Positions 1-8,402 are shown, counted from the first letter of the stretch. The stretch: 64,000 nt of DNA from Xanthobacter autotrophicus Py2 (GCA_000017645.1 CP000781.1:1082001-1146000), one strand, 5' to 3'. The notes: generated by a model from the sequence alone, not told the origin. Translations and numbers: made by a program.

Positions 1-1
1 C

Positions 2-100
2 CCCCGTGCCGAGCTGCCCCAGCGAGCCACCTGGGTGCCGAAGGATGGTGCGCCCATCGCCGGCGACGAGATCATCCGCATCGCCATCACCCGCAGGTGA
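2..100 (+). CDS. C-terminal end of an unidentified gene (cut by window edge)
   Basis: An open frame enters from the left edge and stops at TGA 98-100. The last 32 residues end in GDEIIRIAITRR. The tail looks protein-like, but I recognise no family. It converges on mtnK, whose stop is at 127-129. The opposite strand is also open here, so the strand assignment is not certain. Confidence 0.35.
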   Translation, partial: PRAELPQRATWVPKDGAPIAGDEIIRIAITRR

Positions 101-126
101 GGCCGGGGCGGGGAGAGGGCGGCCCA

Positions 127-1386
127 TCACCGCCCCTCCATGCTGCGGGCGATGCGGTTCACCGCATTCACCGTGTCCATATCGTGCCGGTTCACCGCCA
201 GGTGGCGGCCGAAGGCAAGCGCGGTGCGCTCCAACGCCGCGCGCAGGCCGAGATCGGAGATGGCCTCGAACTCGGCCACATGGGCGAGGCCGAGGATGCG
301 GCGGTGAATCTCGATGCCGGCAAAGCCCAGCGCATCGCGCCACACGGTGTCGAGATGCCGCGCTAGGGCGGCTTCGCTGCCCACCGCATCGCCCTGGTCC
401 TCGAACAGGTCGCGCCCGCCGAGAATGCCGGTGCGCTCGGTTCGCCACAGGCGGGAAAATTCCGCTGCAAACAGCCGCCAGCAGATCTCCGCTGTGGCGA
501 GCAGCTGATCGCCGGCACGGGCTGCCGCGCGCGCGTCGGGGCGGTGGGCCTTGCGGGTGAAATAGGCCATCCAAAGGTGCGCCAGCAGCACGCCCACATC
601 GAACCCCATGGGGCCGTAGAGGGCGAACTCGGCGTCGATGACGCGGGTGTCGTCGGCCGTCGCCATCACCGATCCGGTATGCAGGTCGCCGTGCAGCAGG
701 GTCTCGGCGCAGGTGGCGAAGCGGGCCTTCATCTCCTGCGCGGCGATCTTCAGGGCGCGGTCGGCACGCACGGCTTGTGCGGTCGCCTCAAGTCCCGGCG
801 TGTAGCGGTTCAGCGGAGCGTCCTTGAACGGGTCCGAGAACACCAGCTCTTCGGTGATGCCGGCCAGCTCCACGTTGCCGGCAAACAGCGCGAGGTCCGC
901 CTTGCGCGCGGCGGTGGGCATGGACCAGTCGGAGCCGCGAAACAGGGTGCGGGCGAGATAAAGGCCGAGATGCTCACCGAGGTGCGGCAGTTCCTCGCCT
1001 TCGATCAGGGCGCGGCGCACCACCTTGTGGGGCGTCAGGTGCTCCATCACCAGGAGCGCCTGGGCGGGGTCGAACAGCTTGAGGTCCGGAACCCGGCCGG
1101 AATCGCGCGCGCCGAGACGCTTCAGGGCTTCATGCTCGAAGAAGGCGCGGTCGAGCGACATGGGCCAGCTTTCGCCCACCACGCGGGCATAGGGCAGGGC
1201 CTGCTTCACCACCAGCGAGCCTTCATCACTCTCCACGATGAAGACGAGGTTGAGGTTGCCGTCGCCCACCTCGCGCACCCGCCATTCCGTCGCCGGGCCG
1301 AGGGCCGCGACGAGTTCCGCGCGGTCGCCGAGGCGCAAGGGCAGGCTGTCACAATCAAGGGGGCGGTAGGAGATGCGCTCGAGCAT
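127..1386 (-). CDS. mtnK: S-methyl-5-thioribose kinase
   Basis: 419 aa. The family phosphorylates 5-methylthioribose to its 1-phosphate in methionine salvage or the related methylthio shunts. The aminoglycoside-phosphotransferase-like fold shows the catalytic HGDLHTGS segment (about residues 228-235) followed by DAEFALYGPMGFDVG, both typical of MtnK. ATG at 1386 was chosen because a GGGAGA ribosome site precedes it and the family start MLERISYRPLD fits; the frame is open further upstream, but that stretch is only a shadow of the neighbouring gene. It is the last gene of a five-gene minus-strand operon, 16 bp after the nucleosidase gene. MtnK is needed only when methylthioadenosine is cleaved by a nucleosidase rather than phosphorolysed, which suggests the neighbour's role. 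mtnA, the next pathway step, is not next to it in this window. Confidence 0.9.
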   Translation of the reverse strand: MLERISYRPLDCDSLPLRLGDRAELVAALGPATEWRVREVGDGNLNLVFIVESDEGSLVVKQALPYARVVGESWPMSLDRAFFEHEALKRLGARDSGRVPDLKLFDPAQALLVMEHLTPHKVVRRALIEGEELPHLGEHLGLYLARTLFRGSDWSMPTAARKADLALFAGNVELAGITEELVFSDPFKDAPLNRYTPGLEATAQAVRADRALKIAAQEMKARFATCAETLLHGDLHTGSVMATADDTRVIDAEFALYGPMGFDVGVLLAHLWMAYFTRKAHRPDARAAARAGDQLLATAEICWRLFAAEFSRLWRTERTGILGGRDLFEDQGDAVGSEAALARHLDTVWRDALGFAGIEIHRRILGLAHVAEFEAISDLGLRAALERTALAFGRHLAVNRHDMDTVNAVNRIARSMEGR

Positions 1387-1402
1387 GGGGTGTCTCCCTG
1401 TG

Positions 1403-2281
1403 TCAGCGGCTGGCGGGTGCTTCGACCAACGCGTGGGCGTCCCACGCCAGGGCGAAGGCGGCGGCCAGCGCGATGGAGCGGCTGGCGCCGTTGTGGTCGC
1501 CCTTCTCGAAATCGCCGTCCACGCAGCCGAGCTGGTTGGTGACATGGGCGAGGCACAGCACCGGCCGGCCCTGGGCGCGGGCGAAGGCGTAGAGGGCGGC
1601 CGCCTCCATCTCCACCGCCAGCAACCCCTCGGCCTTGCGGCGGGCGATGGCGGCTTCGGTCTCGCGGAAGGGCGCGTCGGTGGTCCAGGTGGCGCCGGTC
1701 AGCACCGGGCCTTCGGCAGGGGCAAAGGCCCGCCGGGCCATGGCGATGAGATCGGGATCCGCCGCCACGAACGGCGAGGCCGGCAGGTAGTGATAGCTCG
1801 TGCCCTCGTCGCGCAGCGCCCGGTCGATAAGGATGTGGTAGGAGGGCGGCGCGTGGTCGGCGATCTGGCCGGCGGAGGCGATGGAAATCAGAAGCTCGCA
1901 GCCGCAGACGAAGGCCTGCTCGGCCACCAGCACGGAAAAGGACGAGCCCACCGCATAGCCCACGATGCCGAAGGCAAGGCCCTCTTCCTCCCACTCCCAC
2001 ATGTCGGTGTGGTAGCAGGCCCAGACCGGCGAGCGGCGCGCGGCGCGATGGGCGCGCACATAATCCACCATGTCGCCGTCGGGATCGAGCAGGACGATGC
2101 GCGGCACCGGCCCCGCCGCCAGGCCCTTCTGGCGGCGTGCCTCGCGCATCATGTTCTCGGGCCGGAAGACCGATGGGGCGCGATGGTCGGCCCGCTCGAT
2201 CAGCGGCAGGAAGCCGGACGGAAGCGGCGAGCGCACCGGCCATTTGGTGTCGTCGGGCTCGTGCAAAGGCTGTAGCAGCAT
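1403..2281 (-). CDS. Nucleoside phosphorylase-family protein, putative nucleosidase
   Basis: 292 aa of the PNP/UDP phosphorylase superfamily. The glycine-rich base/phosphate region reads ISIASAGQIA (mid-protein) and the nucleoside-binding signature is VEMEAAALYAFA near the C-terminus. An N-terminal extension of about 60 residues precedes the fold. The ATG at 2281 lies 8 bp after the glycosyltransferase stop, so this gene is co-transcribed with the upstream genes and with mtnK downstream. Known for the family: N-glycosidic bond cleavage of purine or uridine nucleosides. Inferred: its substrate could be methylthioadenosine, 5'-deoxyadenosine or an adenosylated product of the radical SAM enzyme, feeding a free pentose to MtnK. 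Substrate is not decided by sequence. Confidence 0.75.
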   Translation of the reverse strand: MLLQPLHEPDDTKWPVRSPLPSGFLPLIERADHRAPSVFRPENMMREARRQKGLAAGPVPRIVLLDPDGDMVDYVRAHRAARRSPVWACYHTDMWEWEEEGLAFGIVGYAVGSSFSVLVAEQAFVCGCELLISIASAGQIADHAPPSYHILIDRALRDEGTSYHYLPASPFVAADPDLIAMARRAFAPAEGPVLTGATWTTDAPFRETEAAIARRKAEGLLAVEMEAAALYAFARAQGRPVLCLAHVTNQLGCVDGDFEKGDHNGASRSIALAAAFALAWDAHALVEAPASR

Positions 2282-2289
2282 GGACGTTC

Positions 2290-3018
2290 TCACATCTTGT
2301 TCGGCGCGGCAGCGGGTCCGGAAAGCTGAGTGGCCACCCGCAGGAAGGTGGCGGCGATGCGGGTGCCGGCGGTGAGCGTGGTGCGCAGGTTGCCGGCGAC
2401 CTTGGAGACGCCGCCCCGCCGGCGGCGGTAGGCGACAGGGATTTCCACGATGGCGAGGCCGGCACGAGCCGCTCGCATCTGCATCTCGATGTTCCAGCCG
2501 TAGGTCAGCTCCCGCATCCCGAGGCCGACGAGGGCATCGCGGCGGATGGCGCGGAAGGTGCACATGTCGGAATAGGCGACGCCGTAGAGCGTCCGCATGC
2601 CGAGGCCGGCGGCGCGTCCCGCCGCCACCTGGTGCCAGGCCATGCTGCCCGCCTCCCGCACGCCGCGGGTGCGCGAGGCGATGGCGAAGTCCGCCGTGCC
2701 CGTCTTCAGCGGCGCCAGAAGCGCGGGCAGGAAGGCCGGGTCGTCGGCGCCATCGGCATCCATGAAGGCGATGATGTCGGCGCCGCGCGCCTCGCACACG
2801 CCCTCAAGGCAGGCGCGGCCGAAGCCGCGGCCGGAGGCGAGAACGGTAGCGCCGGCGGCGATGGCGATCTCGCGGGTCGCGTCGGTCGAGCCGCCATCGG
2901 CCACGATGATCTCGTCCACCACCCCCACCGGGATCTCGGCGAGGGTCGCGCCGATGGCTTCCGCCTCGTTCAGCGCGGGGATGACAAGGGCGACGTGTTG
3001 GGTTCCAGCCTCGGCCAT
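2290..3018 (-). CDS. Family 2 glycosyltransferase (DPM1/ALG5-like)
   Basis: 242 aa, single GT-A domain. Nucleotide-sugar motifs are visible: IPALNEAEAIGATL at the N-terminus, VADGGSTDAT, and the metal-binding DADGADD. The C-terminus has basic segments (YRRRRGGVSK) but no clear membrane anchor. The start at 3018 makes a TGATG overlap with the radical SAM stop, implying translational coupling; two in-frame ATGs lie 12 and 24 bases further upstream. Members of this group transfer a sugar to polyprenyl phosphate or to small acceptors. The acceptor here is unknown. Pairing with a DUF2064 transferase and a radical SAM enzyme resembles arsenosugar-type loci in gene content, but no ArsM or ArsS homologue is present here. 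Confidence 0.8.
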   Translation of the reverse strand: MAEAGTQHVALVIPALNEAEAIGATLAEIPVGVVDEIIVADGGSTDATREIAIAAGATVLASGRGFGRACLEGVCEARGADIIAFMDADGADDPAFLPALLAPLKTGTADFAIASRTRGVREAGSMAWHQVAAGRAAGLGMRTLYGVAYSDMCTFRAIRRDALVGLGMRELTYGWNIEMQMRAARAGLAIVEIPVAYRRRRGGVSKVAGNLRTTLTAGTRIAATFLRVATQLSGPAAAPNKM

Positions 3019-4085
3019 CACAGGCTCCATCGCAGGCCGCAATTGGCGCAGGCGGCGGGCGGCGCCTCGGACAGGAGCCCGTCGCGGAAGCAGCGATAGG
3101 CCTCGCCCTCCCAGATCTCGGACAGGCTCTGACGGGTGGCGTCACCGAGCGTGTAATTCTCGTAGCCGCGCTGGGAGAAGGGCGCGATGCAGCAGGGCAG
3201 GGCGCGGCCGTTGGCGGTGAAGTACATGACCGTCCACGGGCGCCGGCACATGGACCAGGGCGAACCATTCTCCGCCCGCTTCAGGCTCATGCCCGGCTCG
3301 GCGGCGGCGCCGGACGCTGAGAAGACCATGCCCAGCTTATGGGCGATCTCGGTCGCCTCGGCGATATAGCGGGCTTCGTCGGAATTGATCTGCTCGTAGA
3401 GCGCCTGATCAGGCCGGGCGAGGCCGATGGCCTCCTGTTCGAAGAAGACGAGGCGCTGGAGATAGACTTCCTTGACGCCCAGCTCGGCGGCCACCTTCAC
3501 GAAGGCTGGCAGTTCGGAAATGGTCTCCTTCAGCCCGGTCAGCCATGCGGAGACGCGCGGGTTGGTGTGGCCCTCGCGCTCTTGCAATTCACGAAAAGCG
3601 CGCACGTTCTTCAGGATGCGGTCGAAATAATTCTTGCCGCGGATGGCGCGATAGGAGGCTGCATTGGACGCGTCCAGGGAGACCCGCAATTCGTCCAGCC
3701 CGGCCTCGATCATGGCGCGGCCGTTCTTCTCGTTCAGCACCGTGCCGTTGGTGTTGAACAGCACATAGGTGCCGCGATCCTTGAGATACCGGACCATCCT
3801 GTCGAGGTTCGGCACCAGCATGGGCTCGCCGATCCCGTGCAGCACGCAGCGCTCCAGGTCCGGGATCTGGTCCACGATGGAGGTGAACAGCTCCCAGCTC
3901 ATGTCGGCCGGGGGCTCCAGCTCCTCATAGGTGCGCGGGCAGGTGGTGCACAACAGGTTGCAGCGGTTGGTGGTCTCCAGATAGAGGCACACCGGCTTCT
4001 TCACCGGAACGCTGGTGCGGTTCGTCTCCGCCCGCTCGAAATAGCGGCGGGTATCGAGGGCGCTGCCGGGGGTGATCACGTTCAT
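3018..4085 (-). CDS. Radical SAM protein with SPASM-type C-terminus
   Basis: 355 aa. The radical SAM cluster motif CNLLCTTC gives Cys42, Cys46 and Cys49 (CX3CX2C), preceded by LYLETTNR. The GE motif HGIGEPML and a later SLDASN strand follow the usual barrel order. The C-terminal region carries extra cysteines (SMCRRPW, LPCCIAP, CANCG), consistent with a SPASM domain binding auxiliary Fe-S clusters. SPASM enzymes modify peptides, sugars or nucleosides, and no short precursor peptide gene is visible next to it. It starts 31 bp after the DUF2064 gene and overlaps the GT2 gene by one base. The reaction is unassigned; a small-molecule or sugar substrate is inferred from the two glycosyltransferase neighbours. 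Confidence 0.85.
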   Translation of the reverse strand: MNVITPGSALDTRRYFERAETNRTSVPVKKPVCLYLETTNRCNLLCTTCPRTYEELEPPADMSWELFTSIVDQIPDLERCVLHGIGEPMLVPNLDRMVRYLKDRGTYVLFNTNGTVLNEKNGRAMIEAGLDELRVSLDASNAASYRAIRGKNYFDRILKNVRAFRELQEREGHTNPRVSAWLTGLKETISELPAFVKVAAELGVKEVYLQRLVFFEQEAIGLARPDQALYEQINSDEARYIAEATEIAHKLGMVFSASGAAAEPGMSLKRAENGSPWSMCRRPWTVMYFTANGRALPCCIAPFSQRGYENYTLGDATRQSLSEIWEGEAYRCFRDGLLSEAPPAACANCGLRWSL

Positions 4086-4116
4086 GGGGCTTTGTCCGTC
4101 AAGGGGATGGGGGCGC

Positions 4117-4989
4117 TCACGAGGCGCGGCGTTGCGGGATGTCGCCGGGCCGCTCGGTGGGCAGGCCGAGGCGTTCGGCGAGGTCCTGCGTGGCGAGCAG
4201 GCGGCGCATCAGCCGTTCGGTATGACGGGCGGCGCCGCGCTGAAGGCCCGAGGTACCGAAGGGCACGGCCTGGATGACCTCGCCATGCAGCAGCCGCAGC
4301 GCGGCGGCATCGTCCACGTCGTACCAGGGTGGCAGCAGGTGAACGTCGAGGCCGATTTCGGATGCCCGGTCCAGCGTCTGCTGGCAGACCCGCTCGGTGC
4401 TCCAGTCGATGTCCTCGAACAGCCGCCAGCGTGGCGTCTTGAGGCCCAGCACGTAATAGCCGCCGTCGGTGGAGGGGCCGAGCACAGCCCGCTCACCGGG
4501 GCGCGCCAGTGCGTCGGCCAGTTCGGCGAGAAGGGCAGGGGGCAGGGTGGGGCTGTCGGAATTGAGCACCGCCGCCGCCGGGTGCCCGAGAGCGAAGAGG
4601 TGGCCCATGGTGGCCCGCAGGCAGGCGCCGAAGCCGGGCAGCGCGGCCTCGATGCGGCCCACGCCGGGCGGCAGCAGGGCATCGAAGAAGTGCCCCGCGC
4701 CCGCCGGTCCATAGGCCACATAGGGCGTGATCCGCGACAGCGCGCCGGCGGCGAAAATGTTGCCGACGATGTCCTGCACGAAGGCGGTGTTGAAGGCGGC
4801 GGCCTCGTGGGGCGAAAGCGGTGGGCAAAGGCGCGTCTTGGTCCGCCCCGCCGCCGAGGCCTTTGCCATGACGGCGATGGCGCAGGAGCCAATGCCGGAC
4901 GTCGACACGCCGGACGTGGGTCGCTCGGACGTGATTACGCCGGACGTGGACACGTCGGGATGGGAAATACCGGCCGGTCCTTCAGTCAT
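4117..4989 (-). CDS. DUF2064 / TIGR04282-type glycosyltransferase
   Basis: 290 aa. A nucleotidyl/glycosyltransferase-A-like fold is indicated by AVMAKASAAGRTKTRL near residue 39, then NSDSPTLP and GPSTDGGYYVLGL, all hallmarks of DUF2064. Family members annotated TIGR04282 sit in arsenosugar-type clusters, but many do not, so that function is not claimed. The first ~38 residues before the conserved core are made of degenerate five-residue units (VSTSG, VITSE, RPTSG, VSTSG) encoded by a 15-bp tandem repeat. This leader looks like recent repeat expansion rather than part of the fold. It is the first gene of the operon ending in mtnK. Confidence 0.8.
   Translation of the reverse strand: MTEGPAGISHPDVSTSGVITSERPTSGVSTSGIGSCAIAVMAKASAAGRTKTRLCPPLSPHEAAAFNTAFVQDIVGNIFAAGALSRITPYVAYGPAGAGHFFDALLPPGVGRIEAALPGFGACLRATMGHLFALGHPAAAVLNSDSPTLPPALLAELADALARPGERAVLGPSTDGGYYVLGLKTPRWRLFEDIDWSTERVCQQTLDRASEIGLDVHLLPPWYDVDDAAALRLLHGEVIQAVPFGTSGLQRGAARHTERLMRRLLATQDLAERLGLPTERPGDIPQRRAS
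4894..4953. repeat. Four-copy 15-bp tandem repeat in a gene start
   Basis: Four successive 15-bp units begin at 4894, 4909, 4924 and 4939, each built on CGGACGT at the same offset. The period equals five codons, so the repeat stays in frame within the N-terminal leader of the DUF2064 gene. The same period recurs at other gene ends and linkers in this window. Confidence 0.85.
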
Positions 4990-5112
4990 CGCAAGCCCCC
5001 GCTCTGGTGTGTTGTTGGTGAGGAGTTCGCTCGCCGGGGGCCGTGCGTTACACGCCTCACGAAGGAGTGAACGAGCAGTCTTCAGGAGCCATGGCCGCCG
5101 CCCGTCCCAGCG

Positions 5113-5757
5113 CTATCCGCGCGCGTCGAGTTGCGCGCGCAGCTCTGCCACCTCCGCCTCCAGAGCGGCGATGCGGTCGTCGCGCTCCTTCAGCGCTGCG
5201 ACGACGAGGGGCGCGTCGATCTTCTGGGGGATATGCTGCGGGCAGTTGATGTCCCAGGCGCGCACCCGAAACAGCAGCGCGCGCTCCGGCAGGGCGCCGT
5301 AGTCTTCCGGCATCAGGCGGGCGACAAGGTCCGGGTCGTTCTCCACCGCGCGCAGCTCACCCCAGATCTTGATGCGGCGGCGATGGGCGTAATCCATCAG
5401 GAACAGGAAGGCCTTCGGGTTCTCGCTCACGTTTCCCAGCGTCACATACTGGCGGTTGCCGCTGTAGTCGGCGAAACCCAGCGTCTCTTCGTCGACGACG
5501 CGGATGAAGCCCTTCGGGCCGCCACGGTGCTGGACATAGGGCTGGCCCGACGCGTTGGCGGTGGCGAGATAGGCCGTGTCCAGCTCGCCGAGAAAGGCGA
5601 CGAGATCCGGCGTGATCCGGGTGCGGAAGCCGCCCCGCGCCTCGACGCGGGCATACATGGCGCGTGAACCGCGCTTGGCCTGCGCTGCCTTGACCGCGGG
5701 CGTGAAGGCGATGTCGCTGGCAGGCGCCGAATTGAGCGGATCTGACGGATCAGACAT
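5113..5757 (-). CDS. PPOX-type FMN-binding protein (pyridoxamine 5'-phosphate oxidase family)
   Basis: 214 aa. The split beta-barrel flavin-binding core is recognisable from YLATANASGQPYVQHRGG and the following GFADYSGNRQYVTLGN segment. The C-terminus ends in a short predicted coiled coil (ALKERDDRIAALEAEVAEL), unusual for a small PPOX protein and possibly an oligomerisation element. ATG at 5757 has a GGAGG ribosome site 8 bases upstream. It lies 55 bp after the AhpD-like gene on the same strand, and the pair diverges from a LysR regulator, suggesting an inducible redox or detoxification operon. The substrate is unknown; it is unlikely to be true PdxH. Confidence 0.8.
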   Translation of the reverse strand: MSDPSDPLNSAPASDIAFTPAVKAAQAKRGSRAMYARVEARGGFRTRITPDLVAFLGELDTAYLATANASGQPYVQHRGGPKGFIRVVDEETLGFADYSGNRQYVTLGNVSENPKAFLFLMDYAHRRRIKIWGELRAVENDPDLVARLMPEDYGALPERALLFRVRAWDINCPQHIPQKIDAPLVVAALKERDDRIAALEAEVAELRAQLDARG

Positions 5758-5812
5758 GGCAAGTCCTCCAGAGGGAGGCCGGGACCGCATGACGGTCCCG
5801 GTCGATGGAATG

Positions 5813-6364
5813 TCAGGCCGCGCGCGGAGCGCCGGAGCGCACCACCGGGAAGTCGATCTCGGTTTCCGCGACGTTGTTGAGGTAGTTGGTGAAGATGTTC
5901 ATGGCGACATGCGCCACGATCTCCACGATATCGCCGTCGCCGAGCCCGGCCTGGCGGGCCTGGGAGAGGTCTCCATCGCTCACCTTGCCGCGGCTCGCGA
6001 CCACCGCGCGGGCGAAGGCGAGGGCGGCTTCGGCCTTGCCGTCGGTGGCGCGGCCGGAACGGGCCTGGCTGATGTCGGCGTCGCTGAGGCCGGCGCCCTT
6101 GCCGATGAGCGAATGGGCGGAGAGGCAATAGTCGCAGCCATTCACCTCGGCCACGGCAATAGCGAGGCTCTCGCGGATCTTGGCCGGCAGCGCGCCGCCG
6201 CCGAGGGCGCCGGACAGGCCGATGAGGGCTTCGAGGGACGCCGGCGAGCGGGCCGCAACCTTGAACAGGTTGGGGGTCGCTCCGAACTTGGCGGCGACGG
6301 CGGCGAGAAGATCCTTGGCCTTGCCGGTAGCGGTGGCGGGATCGAGGGCGGGAATGCGGCTCAT
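5813..6364 (-). CDS. Carboxymuconolactone decarboxylase / AhpD-like peroxidase
   Basis: 183 aa, all-helical AhpD-like fold. The catalytic signature EVNGCDYCLSAH supplies Glu73, Cys77, Cys80 and His84, the redox-active pattern of alkylhydroperoxidase AhpD-type proteins. A GGAAGGATC ribosome site precedes ATG 6364. Known for the family: reduction of organic peroxides through the CXXC pair. It is the first gene of a two-gene operon with the PPOX protein and is divergent from a LysR regulator with a 7-bp inverted repeat between them, so it is probably that regulator's target. Confidence 0.88.
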   Translation of the reverse strand: MSRIPALDPATATGKAKDLLAAVAAKFGATPNLFKVAARSPASLEALIGLSGALGGGALPAKIRESLAIAVAEVNGCDYCLSAHSLIGKGAGLSDADISQARSGRATDGKAEAALAFARAVVASRGKVSDGDLSQARQAGLGDGDIVEIVAHVAMNIFTNYLNNVAETEIDFPVVRSGAPRAA

Positions 6365-6493
6365 GGGATTGATCCTTCCTTCGGCGTCCCCGGGCGGGGG
6401 GCTGAGGCGGTGACGAAGCCGCTGCGGCTGCGTCGGGTCCGGCTCTTCGTGGGGCGCCGTGGTGGAAAGCTAGGTCTTCCAGCCGTTGATCAG

Positions 6494-6517
6494 AATGGGT
6501 AGAGTTTGAAACCCATT
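6494..6517. promoter_or_regulatory. LysR-type operator candidate
   Basis: A perfect 7-bp inverted repeat, AATGGGT-N10-ACCCATT, sits in the divergent region between the AhpD-like gene and the LysR gene, 23 bases before the LysR start. A smaller palindrome, GTTTGAAAC, overlaps the spacer and the right arm. Size and placement match LysR-type T-N11-A boxes. Confidence 0.55.
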
Positions 6518-6540
6518 ATTTCGAAAAGTGAAATCAAGGC

Positions 6541-7470
6541 ATGGACCGGATCGACGCCATGACCGCCTTCGTCACGGCCCTCGACGAAGGCAGCCTTGCC
6601 CGTGCCGCGCGACGGCTCGGCCGCTCGCCGGCGGCGATCACGCGCGCGGTGGCTCAATTGGAGGAGCATCTCGGCACGCGCCTCCTCCACCGCACCACGC
6701 GCGCCCTGCACCTGACCCAGACGGGCGAGCTTTACCTTGCCTCCTGCCGGGCCATCCTTGCCGATCTCGCCGAGGCGGACCTGCTCGCCGCCGGTGAGCG
6801 CACCGATCCCCGGGGGCTTCTTTCTGTCACCGCGCCGGTCATGTTCGGCCGCCTGCACGTGGCGCCCGCGATCGAGGATCTCATCGAGGCTTATCCGGCC
6901 CTGGAGGCGCGGCTGCTGCTGGTGGACCGGGTGGTCCACCTGATCGACGAAGGCCATGACGCGGCAGTGCGCATTGGTCATCTGCCGGATTCGAGCCTGG
7001 TCGCCACGCGGGTCGGGGAGGTCCGGCGCGTGGTGTGCGCGAGCCCGGATTATCTTGCCACCCGCGGCACCCCCACCGTCCCGGCGGACCTGTCGACGCA
7101 CCGGATCATCTCATTCTCGCAGGTCACCGAGAATGCGGTCTGGACGTTTTCTGCCGGTCCCTCGGGCGGGGCGCGCAAGCAGGTGAGCGTGGCGGCCTGC
7201 TTCACCGTCAACACCGCCGATGCGGCCATCGCGGCCGCGGCGCGGGGGCGTGGCATCACCCGCGTGCTGTCCTATCAGGTGGAGGAGGCTGTGGCCGACG
7301 GACGCCTGCGCATCCTGCTGGAGGCTTTCGAGGGAGAGCCGCTGCCCGTGCACGTGGTCTATCCGGGCGTGCGCCTGCAGGCGGCGAAACTGCGCGCCTT
7401 CGTGGATTTCGTGGTGCCCCGCCTGAGGGCACGGCTCGCCGCCCTGCCGGTCTCCTCGGGCCGGGCCTGA
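6541..7470 (+). CDS. LysR-family transcriptional regulator
   Basis: 309 aa. The N-terminal winged helix-turn-helix (ALDEGSLARAARRLGRSPAAITRAV, with LEEHLGTRLLHRTTR as the wing) is followed by a periplasmic-binding-protein-like effector domain from about residue 90. The first ATG MDRIDAM fits the family start. It is divergent from the AhpD-like/PPOX operon, the classic LysR arrangement, and the inverted repeat at 6494-6517 is its likely binding site for autoregulation and target activation. Its stop lies only 11 bp from the stop of a second, convergent LysR gene. Confidence 0.92.
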   Translation: MDRIDAMTAFVTALDEGSLARAARRLGRSPAAITRAVAQLEEHLGTRLLHRTTRALHLTQTGELYLASCRAILADLAEADLLAAGERTDPRGLLSVTAPVMFGRLHVAPAIEDLIEAYPALEARLLLVDRVVHLIDEGHDAAVRIGHLPDSSLVATRVGEVRRVVCASPDYLATRGTPTVPADLSTHRIISFSQVTENAVWTFSAGPSGGARKQVSVAACFTVNTADAAIAAAARGRGITRVLSYQVEEAVADGRLRILLEAFEGEPLPVHVVYPGVRLQAAKLRAFVDFVVPRLRARLAALPVSSGRA

Positions 7471-7481
7471 ACGGTCTGCGC

Positions 7482-8381
7482 TCAGCCGGGCCTGCCGAGG
7501 CGCTCGCGCAGGAACTTCGTCATGAGCCGCACCTTCTTCGGCGTATAGCGCCGGCTGGCATAGATGAGCCAGGCGGCGGTATCGAACGAGGTGGCGGTGA
7601 TGTCGTAGTCGGGAAAGAGGTCGATGAGCGTGCCGGTGGCAAGGTCCGGCCCCACCAGCCAGTCCGGTAGCAGCGCGAGCCCGAGCCCGTCGCGGGCCGC
7701 GCGGCGGATGGCGAGGCCGCTCGAAATGGCGATATCGCCGCGCACCGCGACCTCCTCCACCTGGCCGTCGCGGCGAAACATCCAGCGCAGGCGGAAGTCC
7801 GGCAGGCCGAACACGATGGCGCAATGCTTCCCGACCTCCTGCGGGGTGCGCGGGGCGCCCTCCCGCGCGCAATAATCCGGGCTCGCCACCACCCGGTACC
7901 GGGTGGCGAACAGCCTTATGCCAATCACGTCCGCCCGCACGTCCGGCGCCAGCCGGAGCGCCATGTCGATCCGCTCGGTGGCAAGGTCGAGGTTGGTGTC
8001 GGTGAGGATCAGATCGAGCTTGAGGCGGGGAAAGCGCGTGCGCATCTCCGCCAGCAGCGGCATCAGGCAGGCCTCCCCGAAGGCGACGGAGGCTGTCAGC
8101 CGGAGTGTGCCAACCGGCTCCGCGCGTGCGGACGCCACCTCGTCGCGGGCGCGGTCGAGCTCGTCGAGGATGGGCTCCACGCGGGCAAGGTACGCCTGCC
8201 CCGCCTCGGTGAGCGACATGGCGCGCGTGGTCCGGTGCATCAGCCGGGCGTCAAGCTCCGCCTCCAGCGCCGCCACGGCACGGGAGACGGCGGAAGCGTC
8301 CATGTCGAGGTCGCGGGCGGCAGCGGCGAAGCTACCCCGTCTCGCCACATGGACAAAAATGCGCAGCTGGGCCGTGTCCAT
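7482..8381 (-). CDS. LysR-family transcriptional regulator
   Basis: 299 aa with the usual N-terminal HTH (RRGSFAAAARDLDMDASAVSRAV) and C-terminal effector domain. It is divergent from the azoreductase gene at 8477. A perfect 9-bp inverted repeat (8380-8402) overlaps the first two bases of its own coding sequence, so binding should block its own transcription or initiation while placing the protein upstream of azoR. Probable effectors are quinones or azo/nitroaromatic compounds, inferred only from the neighbour. Confidence 0.92.
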   Translation of the reverse strand: MDTAQLRIFVHVARRGSFAAAARDLDMDASAVSRAVAALEAELDARLMHRTTRAMSLTEAGQAYLARVEPILDELDRARDEVASARAEPVGTLRLTASVAFGEACLMPLLAEMRTRFPRLKLDLILTDTNLDLATERIDMALRLAPDVRADVIGIRLFATRYRVVASPDYCAREGAPRTPQEVGKHCAIVFGLPDFRLRWMFRRDGQVEEVAVRGDIAISSGLAIRRAARDGLGLALLPDWLVGPDLATGTLIDLFPDYDITATSFDTAAWLIYASRRYTPKKVRLMTKFLRERLGRPG

Positions 8382-8402
8382 TCGTGCAGCTTATGCACGA
8401 AT
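8380..8402. promoter_or_regulatory. Operator candidate between lysR and azoR
   Basis: A perfect inverted repeat, ATTCGTGCA-N5-TGCACGAAT, spans the start codon of the LysR gene and lies 75 bases upstream of the azoreductase start. It is the only strong dyad in the 95-bp divergent region. Confidence 0.65.

Noticed and set aside
1403..4085. Hopanoid side-chain genes (radical SAM HpnH plus phosphorylase HpnG)
   Set aside because: The radical SAM enzyme has a SPASM-type C-terminus and a different N-terminus, the phosphorylase is much longer than HpnG, and no squalene-hopene cyclase or other hpn gene is present.
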